DNA of 64,000 nt, taken from assembly GCA_030374805.1 (NCBI GenBank), contig JARGSG010000209.1, positions 682,001 through 746,000 on the forward strand. The letters run 5' to 3'. Positions 11,067-22,317 of the stretch are shown here, in pieces (the stretch's first letter is position 1; each line of letters opens with the position of its first letter). The position numbers and the translations under genes are program-made. Below the pieces are notes generated by a model. It worked only from the letters and a program-made list of their open reading frames with translations. It did no database searches and was not told where the DNA came from. Source of the stretch: Gracilaria gracilis. Lineage: Eukaryota; Rhodophyta; Florideophyceae; Gracilariales; Gracilariaceae.

Positions 11067-11582
11067 ATGGTGGACAAGGCAAGAACGCGGGGCACCAAGT
11101 CGCGCAAGAAGCCTGTAGGGAAGAAGAAGAAACTTGGTGAGAATAACAGAGGTTCAACACGAGCGGCTGCTAAAACAACGCCACGTCAATCACCAGCAGC
11201 GAAGGCCAACCACGGGCCTAATCCAACCGTCGGTCACCGCCATTCTCGGCGCAAAGGTACCTCTGGGAACACTAGGGATGTACGTCAAAGTAGGTCATCG
11301 CCGAGCTCCCCAACGCGGTCCACTGGCTACGTTGAACAAAATCCCAACTCCAAAGAAATTTCAGTGGTTCCGAAAGCTCTAGAACCGGCAGGTTCGTTGA
11401 CAAGGGATATTGTGGAAAAGGTTCGAGTTTCACAAGAGGAACAAGAGAATGTCCGTGTCTCTGAACTGGAAAGTAGTCCCACTGCAAGGGACCTACAACG
11501 GAGTGTGGGCGATCCCACAACCATTCCACGGCCATCACCATTTTCGACGCGAAGGGCATCTGGTCTAATAGTGGGCACGTGA
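11067..11582 (+). CDS. Basic, low-complexity protein (unknown), possibly first exon
   Basis: The ATG at 11067 (context AACAACATGG) opens a 171-residue frame rich in K, R, S and T: ARTRGTKSRKKPVGKKKKLG, then SRRKGTSGNTRDVRQSRSSP, then a mixed charged segment (VEKVRVSQEEQENVRVSELE). The composition suggests a nuclear, DNA- or RNA-binding or intrinsically disordered protein. No domain is recognised. The frame stops in GTGAGT at 11579, which is a good 5' splice consensus, so the real protein may continue in exons between 11700 and 11990. One further candidate intron (GTGCGT at about 11798 to TTCTTAG at about 11870) lies there. I could not fix the exon phase, so only the first frame is given as coding. 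Confidence 0.45.
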   Translation: MVDKARTRGTKSRKKPVGKKKKLGENNRGSTRAAAKTTPRQSPAAKANHGPNPTVGHRHSRRKGTSGNTRDVRQSRSSPSSPTRSTGYVEQNPNSKEISVVPKALEPAGSLTRDIVEKVRVSQEEQENVRVSELESSPTARDLQRSVGDPTTIPRPSPFSTRRASGLIVGT

Positions 11583-12027
11583 GTTACATCTACGAGGCAG
11601 AACGAGTGATTCTTAATGGTAGGCTAGCCATGTTTTCATGGCATGATGGTTTCTTCTTGGTTTGATTCTGGCATTTTTTCCATCATTTCATTGCTTAACA
11701 GGTAAAGGATTGTTTCTTATGCTGCGCGTGTTGCGACTAGGAAAATATGGGGATGGTCAACGGTGCCTCAATTTCTTGAATGCATTCATGTTATTGGTGC
11801 GTCTTGTTGACCTACTTTGCCTGGAAACTGCGTTTTTCAGTAATCTAACTTGTTGTTTCATTTTCTTAGCCGTTGAACACAGGGAGCTCATGGTGGTACT
11901 ACTGACTTTTTTCTTAGAAACAGATAGCACTCTGATATGCGGTACGTTTCTCACAAGAGTAATACTCTACAATCCAGATTGGGAATACTGACAACTCGCT
12001 TCCTTTCCGATCCCAATACACATAAAA
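11583..12027 (+). other. Possible downstream exons of the basic-protein gene
   Basis: The sequence has intron-like signals: GTGAGT at 11579, AACAG/GTAAAG near 11700, GTGCGT near 11798 and a pyrimidine-rich TTTCATTTTCTTAG near 11870. An open frame spans 11662-11991. No family is recognised and the splice pattern is not determined. Confidence 0.3.
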
Positions 12028-12110
12028 CTAATTTCGAACGTTTTGCGGGGCAGTGAGCACTACGTGCGATGAACGAACTGACATGCGACGCACGAACCGA
12101 GTAGCAAGAA

Positions 12111-12266
12111 ACGCCATGAGGCGCTTAGCCTCATGGCGGTACTGCAGTTCGCAAGTCGGCTCGCATTCTCTGCGAAAATGCTCGCGCAGAGCGCCGTTCA
12201 ATGGTGCTGGCGAGCATGAACCTGGCGAGGTTGACGCTCGCCGATGCCATTGAATAAAGCTCTGCA
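12111..12266. repeat. Two nested hairpins
   Basis: First hairpin: CGCCATGAGGC, loop GCTTA, GCCTCATGGCG at 12111-12137. Second: GCAGAGCGCCGTTCAATGG at about 12186, followed by GGCGAGC, pairs with GCTCGCC and CCATTGAATAAAGCTCTGC ending at about 12266. They are distinct in sequence from the 75-bp hairpins of the inverted arms. They may be a small foldback element or a structured RNA; I cannot tell which. Confidence 0.55.
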
Positions 12267-12269
12267 AAT

Positions 12270-13779
12270 GTAGTGAATGGGAATCAGAATAGCGATTACG
12301 ATAGGCATCAGATAGGTGAAAAGATACAAATAAAGAAAACTCTGGTTGAATAGGAAGCATCGGAACTAGTGCTACTATTCCGTAGGGTGGATGCGAGTAT
12401 TCCACTTATTGAGACGTTTAATGTGCACCCATTGTGGAATCAGAAACTGTGCTTGGTGGAAAACTGCGCAGTTAACCCTGGCAGAGCAAACTAGCGCGAC
12501 CGGAATACCACGGAGTATTTCCTGCGGACCAATACCAGGCGACCCAAGCAATTTTCTGCAAAATTTGGAAAAGCAGCACAAGGTAATTTTCCAAAAAATT
12601 TACTGGACGACCCTTGCCAAATTCTGCGCGACCCTCGCCAAAAACTAGCATTTGGAGAACACAGACGAATTTGTTGTGCACTGTTGTGCACTGTTGTGCC
12701 TTGTTAGTTGTCGACCTTTTTTTCTTCTGAGAATTCGTGAGTGCAAGCGGGTCCAGGGACGCAGTCGTACGAGACTAGTATCCTGCCGCGCCCTCCTGCA
12801 AAGGACGGTGGAGTGAGGCCCTGTTCAATCAGTAATCTCCAGGTTATTGCAACCGGAGAGCCGCAGGAGTACTCGGGGAAACTTGGCGAACGCCAGCATC
12901 CATAGGGGGAAGCCAGAGCGGTACAAGTCAAAGCGGAGCTTTGGTGCGGAAACCTGTGTGTCCATAGAGGCACTCAAGACTGCACCGGAGTGGCCGCGTT
13001 CGCTACGCAGTGACGGCCAAGTGACAGCACTTGTGTCGGAGCGTCCAAAGCCCTGTGTTATGACTTTCACAGGCGGCCCGGTTGCCACCGCCCAGCCTTA
13101 GGTTTGTGAGAATCTCTGTATGAAGTACGCGCAACATTGACACGAAGGCAGTGGTCCAGAGTTGACTGCTGTGGGGCTACCCCCCCCAACAACCTCATTT
13201 CAGGCATCTGCAAATCTTCAACGCCGATCCGGGTGGACCCTGTCATATTTTTGTCGGAGGCTCCATGAATCTGTAAAGAAGCGTTTTATCTTTCAAACGA
13301 GCTACCGATCATTCCCAGCGAGTAACTAGATCAGAAGTTACAAGCCTCCGCAGTTCATCGATAAATCACCGTTTTTGACGCCTCTGGGGCACCCCCCTCA
13401 AACGACCCCAAAAACGAGGATTTCGCAAAACGTCCAAAAGTTACAAGTATCTTGCAACGTGTCAAAGCCGCAGGCGGTGGGCACAGAAATCCAATCATTT
13501 GAGACCAAATTGGATCAAAGCCGGAAAATAACTATATCGACGCTGAGCTATCCGGAGTGCCTCGCATTGCCCCTGGACCAGTGCAAAATGCGTACAAAGT
13601 AGTTTAAGTAGAGTTTAGCAGGTTTCGTGAGAGAAAGTCCAAAAGAAACCCAAAAAAATCGAAAAAATTAAAAACACAAAAAAGTCGCAAAACACGTGAA
13701 AAGTGCATCAAGAACCCATAAGAGCCATAAAAAAAAGAAAATGCCAAAATATTTAGAAACTTTTTCAAAAGATTGAAAA
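12270..13779. other. Unassigned DNA, possibly including the 5' UTR of the downstream LINE
   Basis: No gene is supported. Visible features are a short GTTGTGCACT repeat near 12672-12700, an AAAACTAGCA motif at 12644 like those in the Plavaka-like subterminal regions, and an A-rich lead-in (13620-13779) directly before the LINE ORF1 start codon, which could be part of its 5' UTR. Confidence 0.35.
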
Positions 13780-15972
13780 ATGACTTCCTACCAAACCACG
13801 TCCTTTAAAATTGAGAACCGTTTCAGTCCTTTGGCTGACCACGGAGAGACCATGGAAGGCAGTCGCTTCCCACTTGATAGTAGTAACGAACCTGAATCCG
13901 TATCTTGGAAACCAGGTCTATCAAAGACCCTTCGGAAGAAAGGAGCGCCGATCCCAGACCGCGACGACGTTCAGCCTGTGTGCACCCCGGACGAGGCCAG
14001 GACCACTTTTGGAGCGTGTCGAACGCTCATCAAATGCCCAAACTGCCATTCTAATAATTCATTCACTCTGAATGGTTACTCTAAGTTTGGACCCACTGCG
14101 CGCTGCTCCGTCAAAGGATGCCATCGCTCTTTCGGCGGTTTGCGGTTTCATGAAATAATTCGACCATTTCTGGCGCAGAGCAGCCCCCGGAATGGCTCTC
14201 AGCCGGCAGTCGAATCCGCTCCTACGCCATCACCGGTTGCCGAGCACCCCAACAGCCACACCATCACGGCCTGTAGCGCACCTGTTGCAGTCGTACAGAT
14301 ACCAAAACAGCAATGGGAGTCGATCTTGAGGAGATGCCAGACACTAGAGGATCAAGTCGCTTGGCTCACCCAGCAGCTCCAATCCTCTCGCAACGATGCC
14401 ACGGTACTACAACAGAGGCAAAAGCAGCGTGCTCCAGAAATTGAAGCACGTCCTGTGGAGACGGCCGTTAACAGACAGCCACTTAACCCGGCTCCGCCCA
14501 ACACTGGACGAGCCCAACCGCAGAGAAAACCTATCCCTGAAGCAAGGACTGGAACAAATTCTGATAAAAAGACTTGGGCGCAGGTTGCAAGAGAGGGCCA
14601 GCCTCGGTCACTGGACAAGTTACCACCTGAGATTCTTACTCGAATGGCTAAGATGGCTCAAAACCTCAAGTATAGAGGATATGCTCCACTGCCGATATCT
14701 CAATCTCGGCCCCCGAAAATGGAAGCGCAGTTCTTCCGTGGCATACCGCGTGGCCCTTACCGCCCTCTCATGAGACACCTTCGCAGTGGTCTTCCAAGCC
14801 GTTGCGTCATCGCTCTGTTCTTCATAGGACGTTCGATATTTGAAATCGTGACTGCGTCTGACGTTGCCCACAAACTGGTTGCAGGAATGCGTGCAGCCGG
14901 GTACACGCACATGCCTAACTTCGCCGCCACCTCGAATGCCATGTCATCGCGAAAGATGAAGAGTAAGGCCGAACGACGACAGAAGAACCTGGAGCAGGCG
15001 CTATATCGCCTGCAGACTGCAGCAACTGGCACAATGTCAGCGTGGGCCAAGCATTGGTATACGTCCCAAGTGAGGGTAACGCAGCAGTTGATGCACAATA
15101 AGCAGCCCAGTACACCGAACCAAAAAGTAAACCCGACTGCACAACAGCCTGGGAAAGTCGGCCGTGATTCTTCCAATGCAAGACCGGTGGTACTTTAGGG
15201 GACTCGTACGAGAGCTGCCCATCCGATCTACCGCCTTGCAGCATTGGGTACACATATTAGGTTCGCAGAGGCATCCCAATCAACTGTAGCAGCCATCGAT
15301 GCCCATACGAAAATGAGAACTCATGTACGTTTCGCCGAAGAGTCAACCGCGTCCATCCTTGAAAGAAGGGTTCCCACGATGGTACAGCACACTGATCAGA
15401 AGATAAACGGCAATACTGGGCCTGGGACGAATGTCCATTTTGTGCCAGAGGAAGCAGGAGCAACAGAACCTCCACAGCCTATGAGCATTTCAACTGACTC
15501 TGAACAGCCCATTGCAACAGAAGACGAGCCGAACACTCAACAGATATCCCAAATCGTCGAAATTGAACAACAAGCGCAGTCGTCGGACTTGTCCACCGAC
15601 ACTCGACAAAGTGTCGTCTCGATTTCTGGTGCAAACAATGAAGCTCATAACACGGAAAGTAACGTGCAACAACTCCCAAACTTCCCACATCACACCGCGG
15701 CAATCACTGCAAGTACAGGAACAGTGACTGCCGATCCGAAAGATATCACTATGGAAGGGGCCCAAACAAGCCCATTGGAACCGCTTCAGACTTCTAATGA
15801 GAGTCTGTCATCGGATTGGGACCACGATGGTGCTCCTACTTATGACCACGAAATGCCTCGTCCGAACAGATTGGTACGAAATGTGTTCTCCGTGAGCATT
15901 AATGTGCCGTCGACTACGACGCAAACCGGTCCAATTCCACATGACGGTCACCATAATGGTGAGGTATTGTGA
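13780..15972 (+). pseudogene. LINE ORF1 with zinc finger, one in-frame stop
   Basis: The ATG at 13780 opens 472 codons, stopped by TAG at 15196; the same frame then continues to a TGA at 15970-15972, giving about 730 codons. Near residues 87-120 is a zinc-finger-like motif, CPNCHSNNS..ARCSVKGCHRSF, similar in form to IS1-type or nucleic-acid-binding fingers. A coiled-coil-like stretch follows (RRCQTLEDQVAWLTQQLQ, near residue 190). After the stop, three diverged repeats occur: THIRFAEAS, THVRFAEES and TNVHFVPEE. ORF1 proteins of LINEs bind the element RNA. The stop could be a later C-to-T change of CAG; read-through is less likely. Confidence 0.65.
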
Positions 15973-16560
15973 TCCGGGTTGGTACTTTCAACGTGAGAGG
16001 TCTCGCACATAGCGAGGCCGAAGTCCACTGTGCATGGAAAGTACTAGGATTAGACTTTCTGTGCGTTCTGGAAACATGGCAACGTCCCTCCGATGCGGTG
16101 TCGTTGGCATTGCCACATGTGAATGTGGCGCTGGAAGCGGAGTATAGCAGTCGGGCGCCGAGAGGTGGGATCACGATTTTCCATCATCAACGCTTCTCTA
16201 CGAAGGTCGTGGCGAAGTACGGCACCGCGGCATACCAAATCCTGGCACTGATATTGCGCCCAGATCCCAATGTGATAGGGGTATATCTTAGTCCGAGCGC
16301 TTCAGATGAGGACATAACGGGATTCCTGGAGTGATTGAAGTCTTTGATCCGTGGCCCGACGTTACGCTCCAAAGGTGGTCCCAACACACATTCGGGTCAA
16401 TAAATAAAGATCAACCACTGGCACCCAAGTGCGTACGCTACGACACCCCGTCCACTTTCACACTCGCGGTACTACCCAGTCTATCATGCTTGACGTCAGG
16501 ATCCACGAACGGCAAAAACCGTCGCGGTGAAGACCTTGGTGGCAAGGATTTCGTGCAAAA
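15963..16560 (+). pseudogene. LINE ORF2 N-terminus, APE endonuclease fragment
   Basis: The frame opens at 15963 and overlaps the end of ORF1 in a different frame (GTGATC across the ORF1 TGA). There is no ATG at the overlap. It begins IRVGTFNVRGLAHSEAEV, the classic start of an APE-type LINE endonuclease with the metal-binding Asn. LDFLCVLETW follows, with the catalytic Glu, and then GGITIFHH. It stops at 16334, and recognisable endonuclease sequence in other frames (GSINKDQPLAP) continues to about 16440. The overlap implies translation by frameshift or re-initiation in the intact element. Confidence 0.72.
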
Positions 16561-16899
16561 AATACGGTGATAGAAAGCTCTTGAGATCTGCTGTACCAGC
16601 TGCGCAAGAGCTTTGTGGTTTTGGTGCCAATGAGGTCGAAAAAATTCACAAAAGGAGCGCATTGGCCAGTTAGGTGTCGAATTGCATTGAAAAATTGCCG
16701 TTTGCGGTGAATTTCCATGTCCAGTTAGGTACCTAAATGCACATGAAAATGCCCTGAAGTCTTGAATTGGCACCGTCGGTTTTTTTTTGGAACGCTGGTA
16801 GGGATGCAAATCGGGACAATTCGGGAAATTGTGATATTTGCACCGCTGGTAGACATGCTCTTATAGGTGGACAGTTTTTCTCACCAATTTCAAAAGAGA
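16561..16899. other. Short unassigned spacer
   Basis: No coding signal is recognised. Repeated words such as CCAGTTAGGT (16663 and 16721) and AATTGC[AC]TTGAAAA occur. It lies between the LINE and the NPC1-like pseudogene. Confidence 0.4.
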
Positions 16900-18860
16900 C
16901 GGAGCCAAATAGAGCTGGAGCCTGGAGCACTGCTATCCCCGCCCTTCTCTCTCCCTGGGCCCTCCGTCCCCTCACGCGCTCTTCGCCGCCACGTCGTCGC
17001 CGTTGGCGTCGCGCTTGCCGCCGCCTGCCATCAAGCTCTTCTCCAGCTGCAGCTCCTCCCTCTCCTTCTCCTTCTTGTCGGCGTAGAAGCTTCCCTGTCA
17101 TACCAGCGACAGAACAATCGAACCCAATACCAGCCCGTGGATGGATCCCATCAGGATCAGGAAGAGGAAGCCGCACAAAATCACCTGAAAGATGTAAGAG
17201 CTCGCGCCCGCCAACACAAGATGGCCAGAAACGGGGAGAACCATGCGTAGAACACCGGGAGCCCATTGAGCTATTCGCGTTAATTGCACACTCGCCGCGA
17301 GTGCTCACATGATCAAGTAGTGAACGGGCGATATGTACCACAAAGGCCACCGCAATACCTGTGGAAAGCATCAAAGTGATAACTGACACCGCTTTGAGAT
17401 TCACGCCAGAGAAAAACGTCAGTCCGAACACGTCGATGACGATGAGGCCTACCACTACCGCGCATACAATTGCTACCACCGGATGACCCTCCAACACGAA
17501 ACATACCAGCGGCAGCGCCAGCGAAGTCCGACCCAACGACAGTCCGATCTCGTCTGGCAACGCACCGTACTGTTCCCTGAATATGTCTGAGAATATGTAC
17601 GTAAACACTGCATGATTTCCATCCGCATCGCAGAAGCGAACAGAGTTAGCCTGGATCTCGCTGAGTCCAACGCGGTGATTTCATCGTTCTTTCTTTCGCG
17701 GTACACATACTGCACATCGAAGCGACAAATATTGATGGTGTTTTTGGTGAGGATAATGTCCTCGGAGTAGAGACCGCCGCCGCCAGATAGGAACTGCTTT
17801 ACATGAGTGGTGAAAATGCTGGGCTCGATGAACGAGCCATCTTCAATGCTTAGAATTACGCGTAGTTGTGGGTATCAGCAGTCCCCTATTTCCTTCTGGA
17901 TCCGCTTGTTCTTGGCAATTGTTCCCTTTGCTCTACAGATCTCTAGCTGTATTCGTTGGTTTTCAGACGTGGTGAAGTCTCTGTCACGTACTTATATGCT
18001 GGTCATTTTGCCAAACAAAAAGTACCCGTCCACTTGGTCCTGGAACTCGCGTGGAGCAGAGCCAGACGGGGAAAAGAGAGAGAACCAGAACTTGAGGTAC
18101 AGCTGCGTCATACCGTAAAAGCACGCACCGAGCCAGCCAATAACAACACTAGTAGGTTGATACAAATTTTCAGACGCATGAGAACCGGACCAGACCAATT
18201 GTTGAAGAAGCCGCTAAAGCCGCTGGACGTTTCTTGAACCAATTGAATTCTCTAACTTCTGCCACGGGTGGGAAGCAAGGGCAGCAATCACGACGCTTCG
18301 CTCCCCGTCTTCCGGCATCTAGAGCAAGACACGCTGCGAATAAGTTAATGGCAGACACCCACGCAAATAAAATACCGACCGCAGCCCACAACGCAAAGAA
18401 TCGAAGCGGAGACAGACGACTGATAGCACTCAACAAAAACACCACCACGTGAGAGAACGATGTGACAGTAATTCCAAAGCCGGGCCCACTCAGCGCCAAA
18501 GCCGTGCGGAGTCGAAGTGGCTTTTCATCCCTGCCGGCTTTCAAGTTGACGTCGTCGAATGCAAGCGTCACCTGCAAGCAGTCTTCAATACCAATACCAA
18601 TGACATGCAATGTTAAATTTTATGTACAGCTCCGAAGAACGTGCCGATTGCGGACGATAAACCGAGGCAAACGCGCAACGCAAGGCCAGTAGTGAGCAGC
18701 CCTCCTGCGACGAGCCACATGTGTGAAAGCACTACGTGTAGGTCACCTGGAAAAACGATCACGTACACGGCGAGCAAGACAAAATCGAAGGAAAAAGTGC
18801 AAGATGACCGCCCAGCGCTTCAGAGAGCGAGTCATTTTCAAACCACAAACTTTCGACAAA
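16900..18860 (-). pseudogene. NPC1/Patched-family sterol-sensing transporter, broken C-terminal half
   Basis: Read on the minus strand, from 18860 down: MTRSLKRWAVILHFFL (first membrane segment), then VAGGLLTTGLALRVCLGL, then a sterol-sensing block with VIGIGIEDCLQVTLAFDDV, ALALSGPGFGITVTSFSHVV and LSPLRFFALWAAVGILFAWV, and FAACLALDAGRRGAKRRDCC. Next come VVIGWLGACFYGMTQLYL and a lumenal segment, and finally the RND-type C-terminal membrane bundle (LKAVSVITLMLSTGIAVAFVVHIARS, then FQVILCGFLFLILMGSIHGL). That order matches the NPC1/Patched family, membrane proteins that move sterols or lipids. At least five frame changes or stops separate the pieces, so it is a pseudogene; a few could be introns. 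The N-terminal half is absent. Confidence 0.78.
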
Positions 18861-19159
18861 TCAGTGAAGGGTGCTGTCCTGTAACAGCGGGAGTTGGATG
18901 CCAATACCCTTTCTAAGTCATCGTCCTTGACTTCACTACAATCGCGGTCATTCTTGATTTTGTTATTGTCGATGAGTTGCGTGAACAACATAATCATGAA
19001 GTCAAATTCAGCACCACAAGCTTCCCCAAAAACACGATTACACCCACCACTCACCCCAGCTGCGCTTTCCACACACACCACGTTGTCAAAAAACACTTCC
19101 TCTTTCATCAGCTTTAAGATTGCAAGCTCAATCTCTCGTACATACCCTCACACTTACAC

Positions 19160-20274
19160 AGATATAAATCCACGAGACTCAAAGATGCCTACCACACATT
19201 TTAGAGCTTCTTTCAACGTCTACTTGGCAGCATGAGCTTTTCGATTGCAATGTCCGTCCATGCCAACCACAAAGAGCGTTGTCGCGCCAAGGGAATCGCC
19301 AAGAAATGCATCCACATGCAAGGTGATGGAGAACCGCAACTCACCATTCTGGGTGGCGATGAGCTGTTCGAGTGCGAAGAGTTTTGACAACTGTTTGATC
19401 AAACGCTTTTAGAGCTGCCCAACGGCGAGCGTTTGGATGATGATGATCACAGTGTCGACCCCGATGTCTCACGACCGAAGGAACTGTTCTAGAACTCTAG
19501 CGAAAGCAGCGCGTTGGTGCTTTGTCTCAAGAATGAAGCGGACGAGTTGTATGATAGCGACGTTGATGACGATGAATCTGCGGCGTCGTCTGTGATGTAC
19601 GCAGTAGAAAGCTTTGAGGTAGAAGAACCTTATAAGCTCAAACTTGTAAATAAGCTGTCTTGAACAAGTGGAAGAACCGTCACAATATAGCGCTCCATCT
19701 CGCTCTGGAGACCATCTTTCTTTATCACAGCTTTTCTATTCAGACAATATGTGCGGCACCGAACGCACGTTGTACACAGGCTGCGGCCATACGGGAGAAA
19801 CGGAGTTCATTGCGAGCAACGCAGCGTGAATTACATCACCTGGCGCAAGAACATGTGCAAGCAGAATCGGTACCCGACAATGGGAGTCTCGAAACCAGGA
19901 GAATGCTCTCAATGCGTGAATCTGAGAAAAGCGAGGCTTTTGCGTTTTGGTCCGCGTGGTACGGGTTACGCAGAAAATCGCTATACCTCTCCCTCAGCAA
20001 CTCTGGGAACGCAGCGCAGAATGTCTAACAGTCTGCTCTTAATTTGATTTTACCTGGGAGTCAATCGATGGATCGTTTACATTCGGTCGTTAGCGCGATT
20101 TCAGCCAATGCAAGTCAGTCAATGTCGCGTTTGCCATCTGTTCAAGATAAGAAGAGCAAGGAAGACGCTACGACCGAGAGCAATGGGGCTTACACGGGCG
20201 GGTTGCCGAAGAAGCCACGCAAGAGACCTGGAAGGAAGAAGCGTCGAGATGAGGACGATAGCAATATTTCTTAG
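19160..20274 (+). pseudogene. Decayed gene of unknown family
   Basis: A TATA-like GATATAAATCC at 19160 precedes ATG 19183 (MPTTHFRASFN..). Downstream pieces in different frames are a CRAKGIAKKCIHM segment, an acidic segment (LYDSDVDDDESAASSV near 19560), a Cys-containing segment (CGTERTLYTGCGHTGE at about 19750 and KPGECSQCVNLRKARL at about 19890) and a basic tail (KKPRKRPGRKKRRDEDD) ending at 20274. Acidic middle and basic tail suggest a nuclear protein. Several stops interrupt it. I do not recognise the family, and joining the pieces into one gene is inference. Confidence 0.3.
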
Positions 20275-20460
20275 TCTAATGAAAGGTTACTTGTTATGGT
20301 TACTTACATTTTGCATTGAGTTTTGTGGCCCGCGTTTCTGCGCAGCGTGTGCGGTACACGTATTGAACACAATGCGTCAGTCTACAAGGTTTTTTACTTA
20401 GAAATTTTCCGTATATTTTAGTTTTGTACGTATTGTGCACGGAAATGCACCGCATGGTCC

Positions 20461-21648
20461 TCGCTGGCTTCTCTTTCTATTTAAGTGCCACCGCCTCCGC
20501 AGTGGGTGGCAGAGATGGGCGACATATTGCACTAGTAAGCACCTTATTGGTAATTGTAAATTGAAATGAGTTTGGAGTCTAATTTTGAAGGTTCAATTGC
20601 GTATAAAAGGGCCGAAGCGGTCGCATCTCGACCAACTCCCGCCAGACCATTTTCCCTTCAGCAAAAAACCCCTCACCTTCCTTCACAGAAAAGTTTGTCT
20701 TGCTTCCCTCCGCCGTTTTTTCCCCCCTCCTCAACCTTTCTTTTGCCCTTGGCGCCTTGGTTTCTCCCTTTCTTCCGTAAAGGGCCTGAAGAGCACTGCC
20801 CCTTGTTTGGGTCTGTTTCATGCTTCGGCTCTAAAAGTGTTGTTCCTCGCTGGTGACCTACATTTAGGGTAACGGTGTCTCTAGCTATAGAGGAAAGGGT
20901 ATATGCAAACTGTGTATTGCAAACATGATTCACGTGTGTGGCGATGAGAAGCGAGCTGAGGGTATGCTATCAGAAATTGTGTACTACGTGTGAACGTTTT
21001 GCCACATAAGGTCTTACAAACGTAGTCGCAAATGCTTGGTACTAGTGTAATGCAGCAACGTCGATTTGGTACTGTAACCTACGATAAGAACCTGGCCATG
21101 CACAGGAAACAGGTTCCCCACGTGTCACGGCTAGTATTTAGCTCGCGATTCGAAAGGTCTATTGACAGTAAAGGACATAAGAACATTTTATTTAGAGTTA
21201 TCGTCAAAGTCCCTTTTTGAACTTGGCGTGGTCTTTTTATTTTCTTTTACTACGAAATTAGTTTGTTTCAAGTAAAGAGCAAATCTCTGACAAATATCGG
21301 TGAATTACGAGGTCAAGTAAACCAAACTTTTAGCCTATGAGCTCACCCTGGTGATACAGAATAGACACGTTCGCCACGTGTAGGTGTCAAAATTGCATTC
21401 GTACCTGGCAACTTCCATCGAGCAATACTGATATTGGAGCATTCCATTTATGGGTACCGTGAAAAGCGCAGGTTTATTGTTGCGCCATCTTGCCAGGTCC
21501 TTTGATCATGATGTCAGTATGGTTCAAGTAGGAAGCAAATCTACGGGCAGTCCCGTCAACACGCGAGGACTAATAAAGAGAACATGGTGATTTAACCTAT
21601 GAGAACAATCTCTAACCACTAACCGTAACGCATGGGCATAGAGAAGGG
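20461..21648. other. Non-coding stretch with an orphan TATA box and a diverged direct repeat
   Basis: GCGTATAAAAGGGCC at about 20598 is a strong TATA-like box, but no convincing reading frame follows. Two diverged copies of a block with GTTCAAGTA..AGCAAATCT and, about 80 bp on, CCTATGAG lie at about 21265-21345 and 21513-21610. They could be duplicated upstream promoter DNA of the next gene. Confidence 0.4.
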
Positions 21649-21657
21649 GTATAAAAA
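21649..21657 (+). promoter_or_regulatory. TATA box of small gene A
   Basis: GGTATAAAAACTCC lies 48-56 bp before the ATG at 21705, the right distance for a short 5' UTR. Confidence 0.65.
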
Positions 21658-21704
21658 CTCCCTCGCCAGTGGCGCGCTATCACCCAACCTCAAGTATTAT
21701 CACA

Positions 21705-22283
21705 ATGAAGGGATGTGCAACCTTCACCGCTTCCCTGTACCGTCTTGCTCCCTTTTCTCCCTTTTCTCCCTTTTCTCCCTCCACCGCTCTCTACCAGCTT
21801 CCTCTCCCGTTGAGCCATCCCTTTTGTCCCATTAAGCTGCAAAAGGGAAAGACCACGCTCCCAAAGAATGACAGGATCAAGAAGCAGATCAGCAAACAGG
21901 CCAAGAGACCTCTTAAGAAAAAACTGGAAATAGTCAAGAAGCCCGTGACGGAAGTTTTCAGCCAGTTTCGATTGCCTCACAATTTAGCCGCAGCCAATCT
22001 GGTTGCAAAAGGGTATTGCGAGGCAGCTGAGACGGCCGATAACCAATGCACGTGGAAAGGAAAAGAGGGATGTGATGAATGGAAAAGCATTTTCGCCATC
22101 AACGCTCGAAAAAAATGGGATACGATCGCCAAAGGTGTGCCAATGAAATGCTATGAATTCCCTAGTGAATACTGGGAGTGCAAGCATCTACATCTGGAGA
22201 TGAGAACATTCTTAACCTTAAACGTAAACAAGAAAAAAGAATATATAAACCGCATCCAGAAACTGGAAAATAGAACTAAATAG
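21705..22283 (+). CDS. Small gene A, unknown 192-residue basic protein
   Basis: I chose the ATG at 21705 because a TATA box lies about 50 bp upstream; the frame is open further up only through a GTG. The protein starts with a Ser/Pro-rich, weakly hydrophobic segment (MKGCATFTASLYRLAPFSPF, including three FSP repeats), which could be a transit or signal-like leader. It then turns very basic (KNDRIKKQISKQAKRPLKKK), and ends in a Cys/Trp-containing region (CTWKGKEGCDEWKSIF, YEFPSEYWECKHLHLEM) and a Lys-rich helix. AATAAA-like sequence follows the stop at about 22291. No known family is recognised. It is convergent with gene B in an AT-rich island. Confidence 0.6.
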   Translation: MKGCATFTASLYRLAPFSPFSPFSPSTALYQLPLPLSHPFCPIKLQKGKTTLPKNDRIKKQISKQAKRPLKKKLEIVKKPVTEVFSQFRLPHNLAAANLVAKGYCEAAETADNQCTWKGKEGCDEWKSIFAINARKKWDTIAKGVPMKCYEFPSEYWECKHLHLEMRTFLTLNVNKKKEYINRIQKLENRTK

Positions 22284-22317
22284 AGCAAGTCAATAAATTA
22301 ATATTTAACACGACTGA

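Larger units (their letters stand above)
13780..16560 (+). mobile_element. Non-LTR retrotransposon (LINE), 3'-truncated
   Basis: The element has an ORF1 with a zinc finger, then the start of ORF2 with an APE-type endonuclease, and ends soon after the endonuclease's GSINKDQPLAP region near 16430-16560. The reverse transcriptase is missing. Truncation on the 3' side is unusual for LINE retrotransposition, which loses 5' sequence, so a later deletion or rearrangement is likely. It may be the same family as the LINE at 3.1-5.6 kb, since the two pieces overlap little and together span one element; this is not proven. Confidence 0.7.

Noticed and set aside
20566-20856. Open frame of 96 codons
   Set aside because: The best TATA box of the region lies inside it, and the composition is CT-rich without a recognisable domain.
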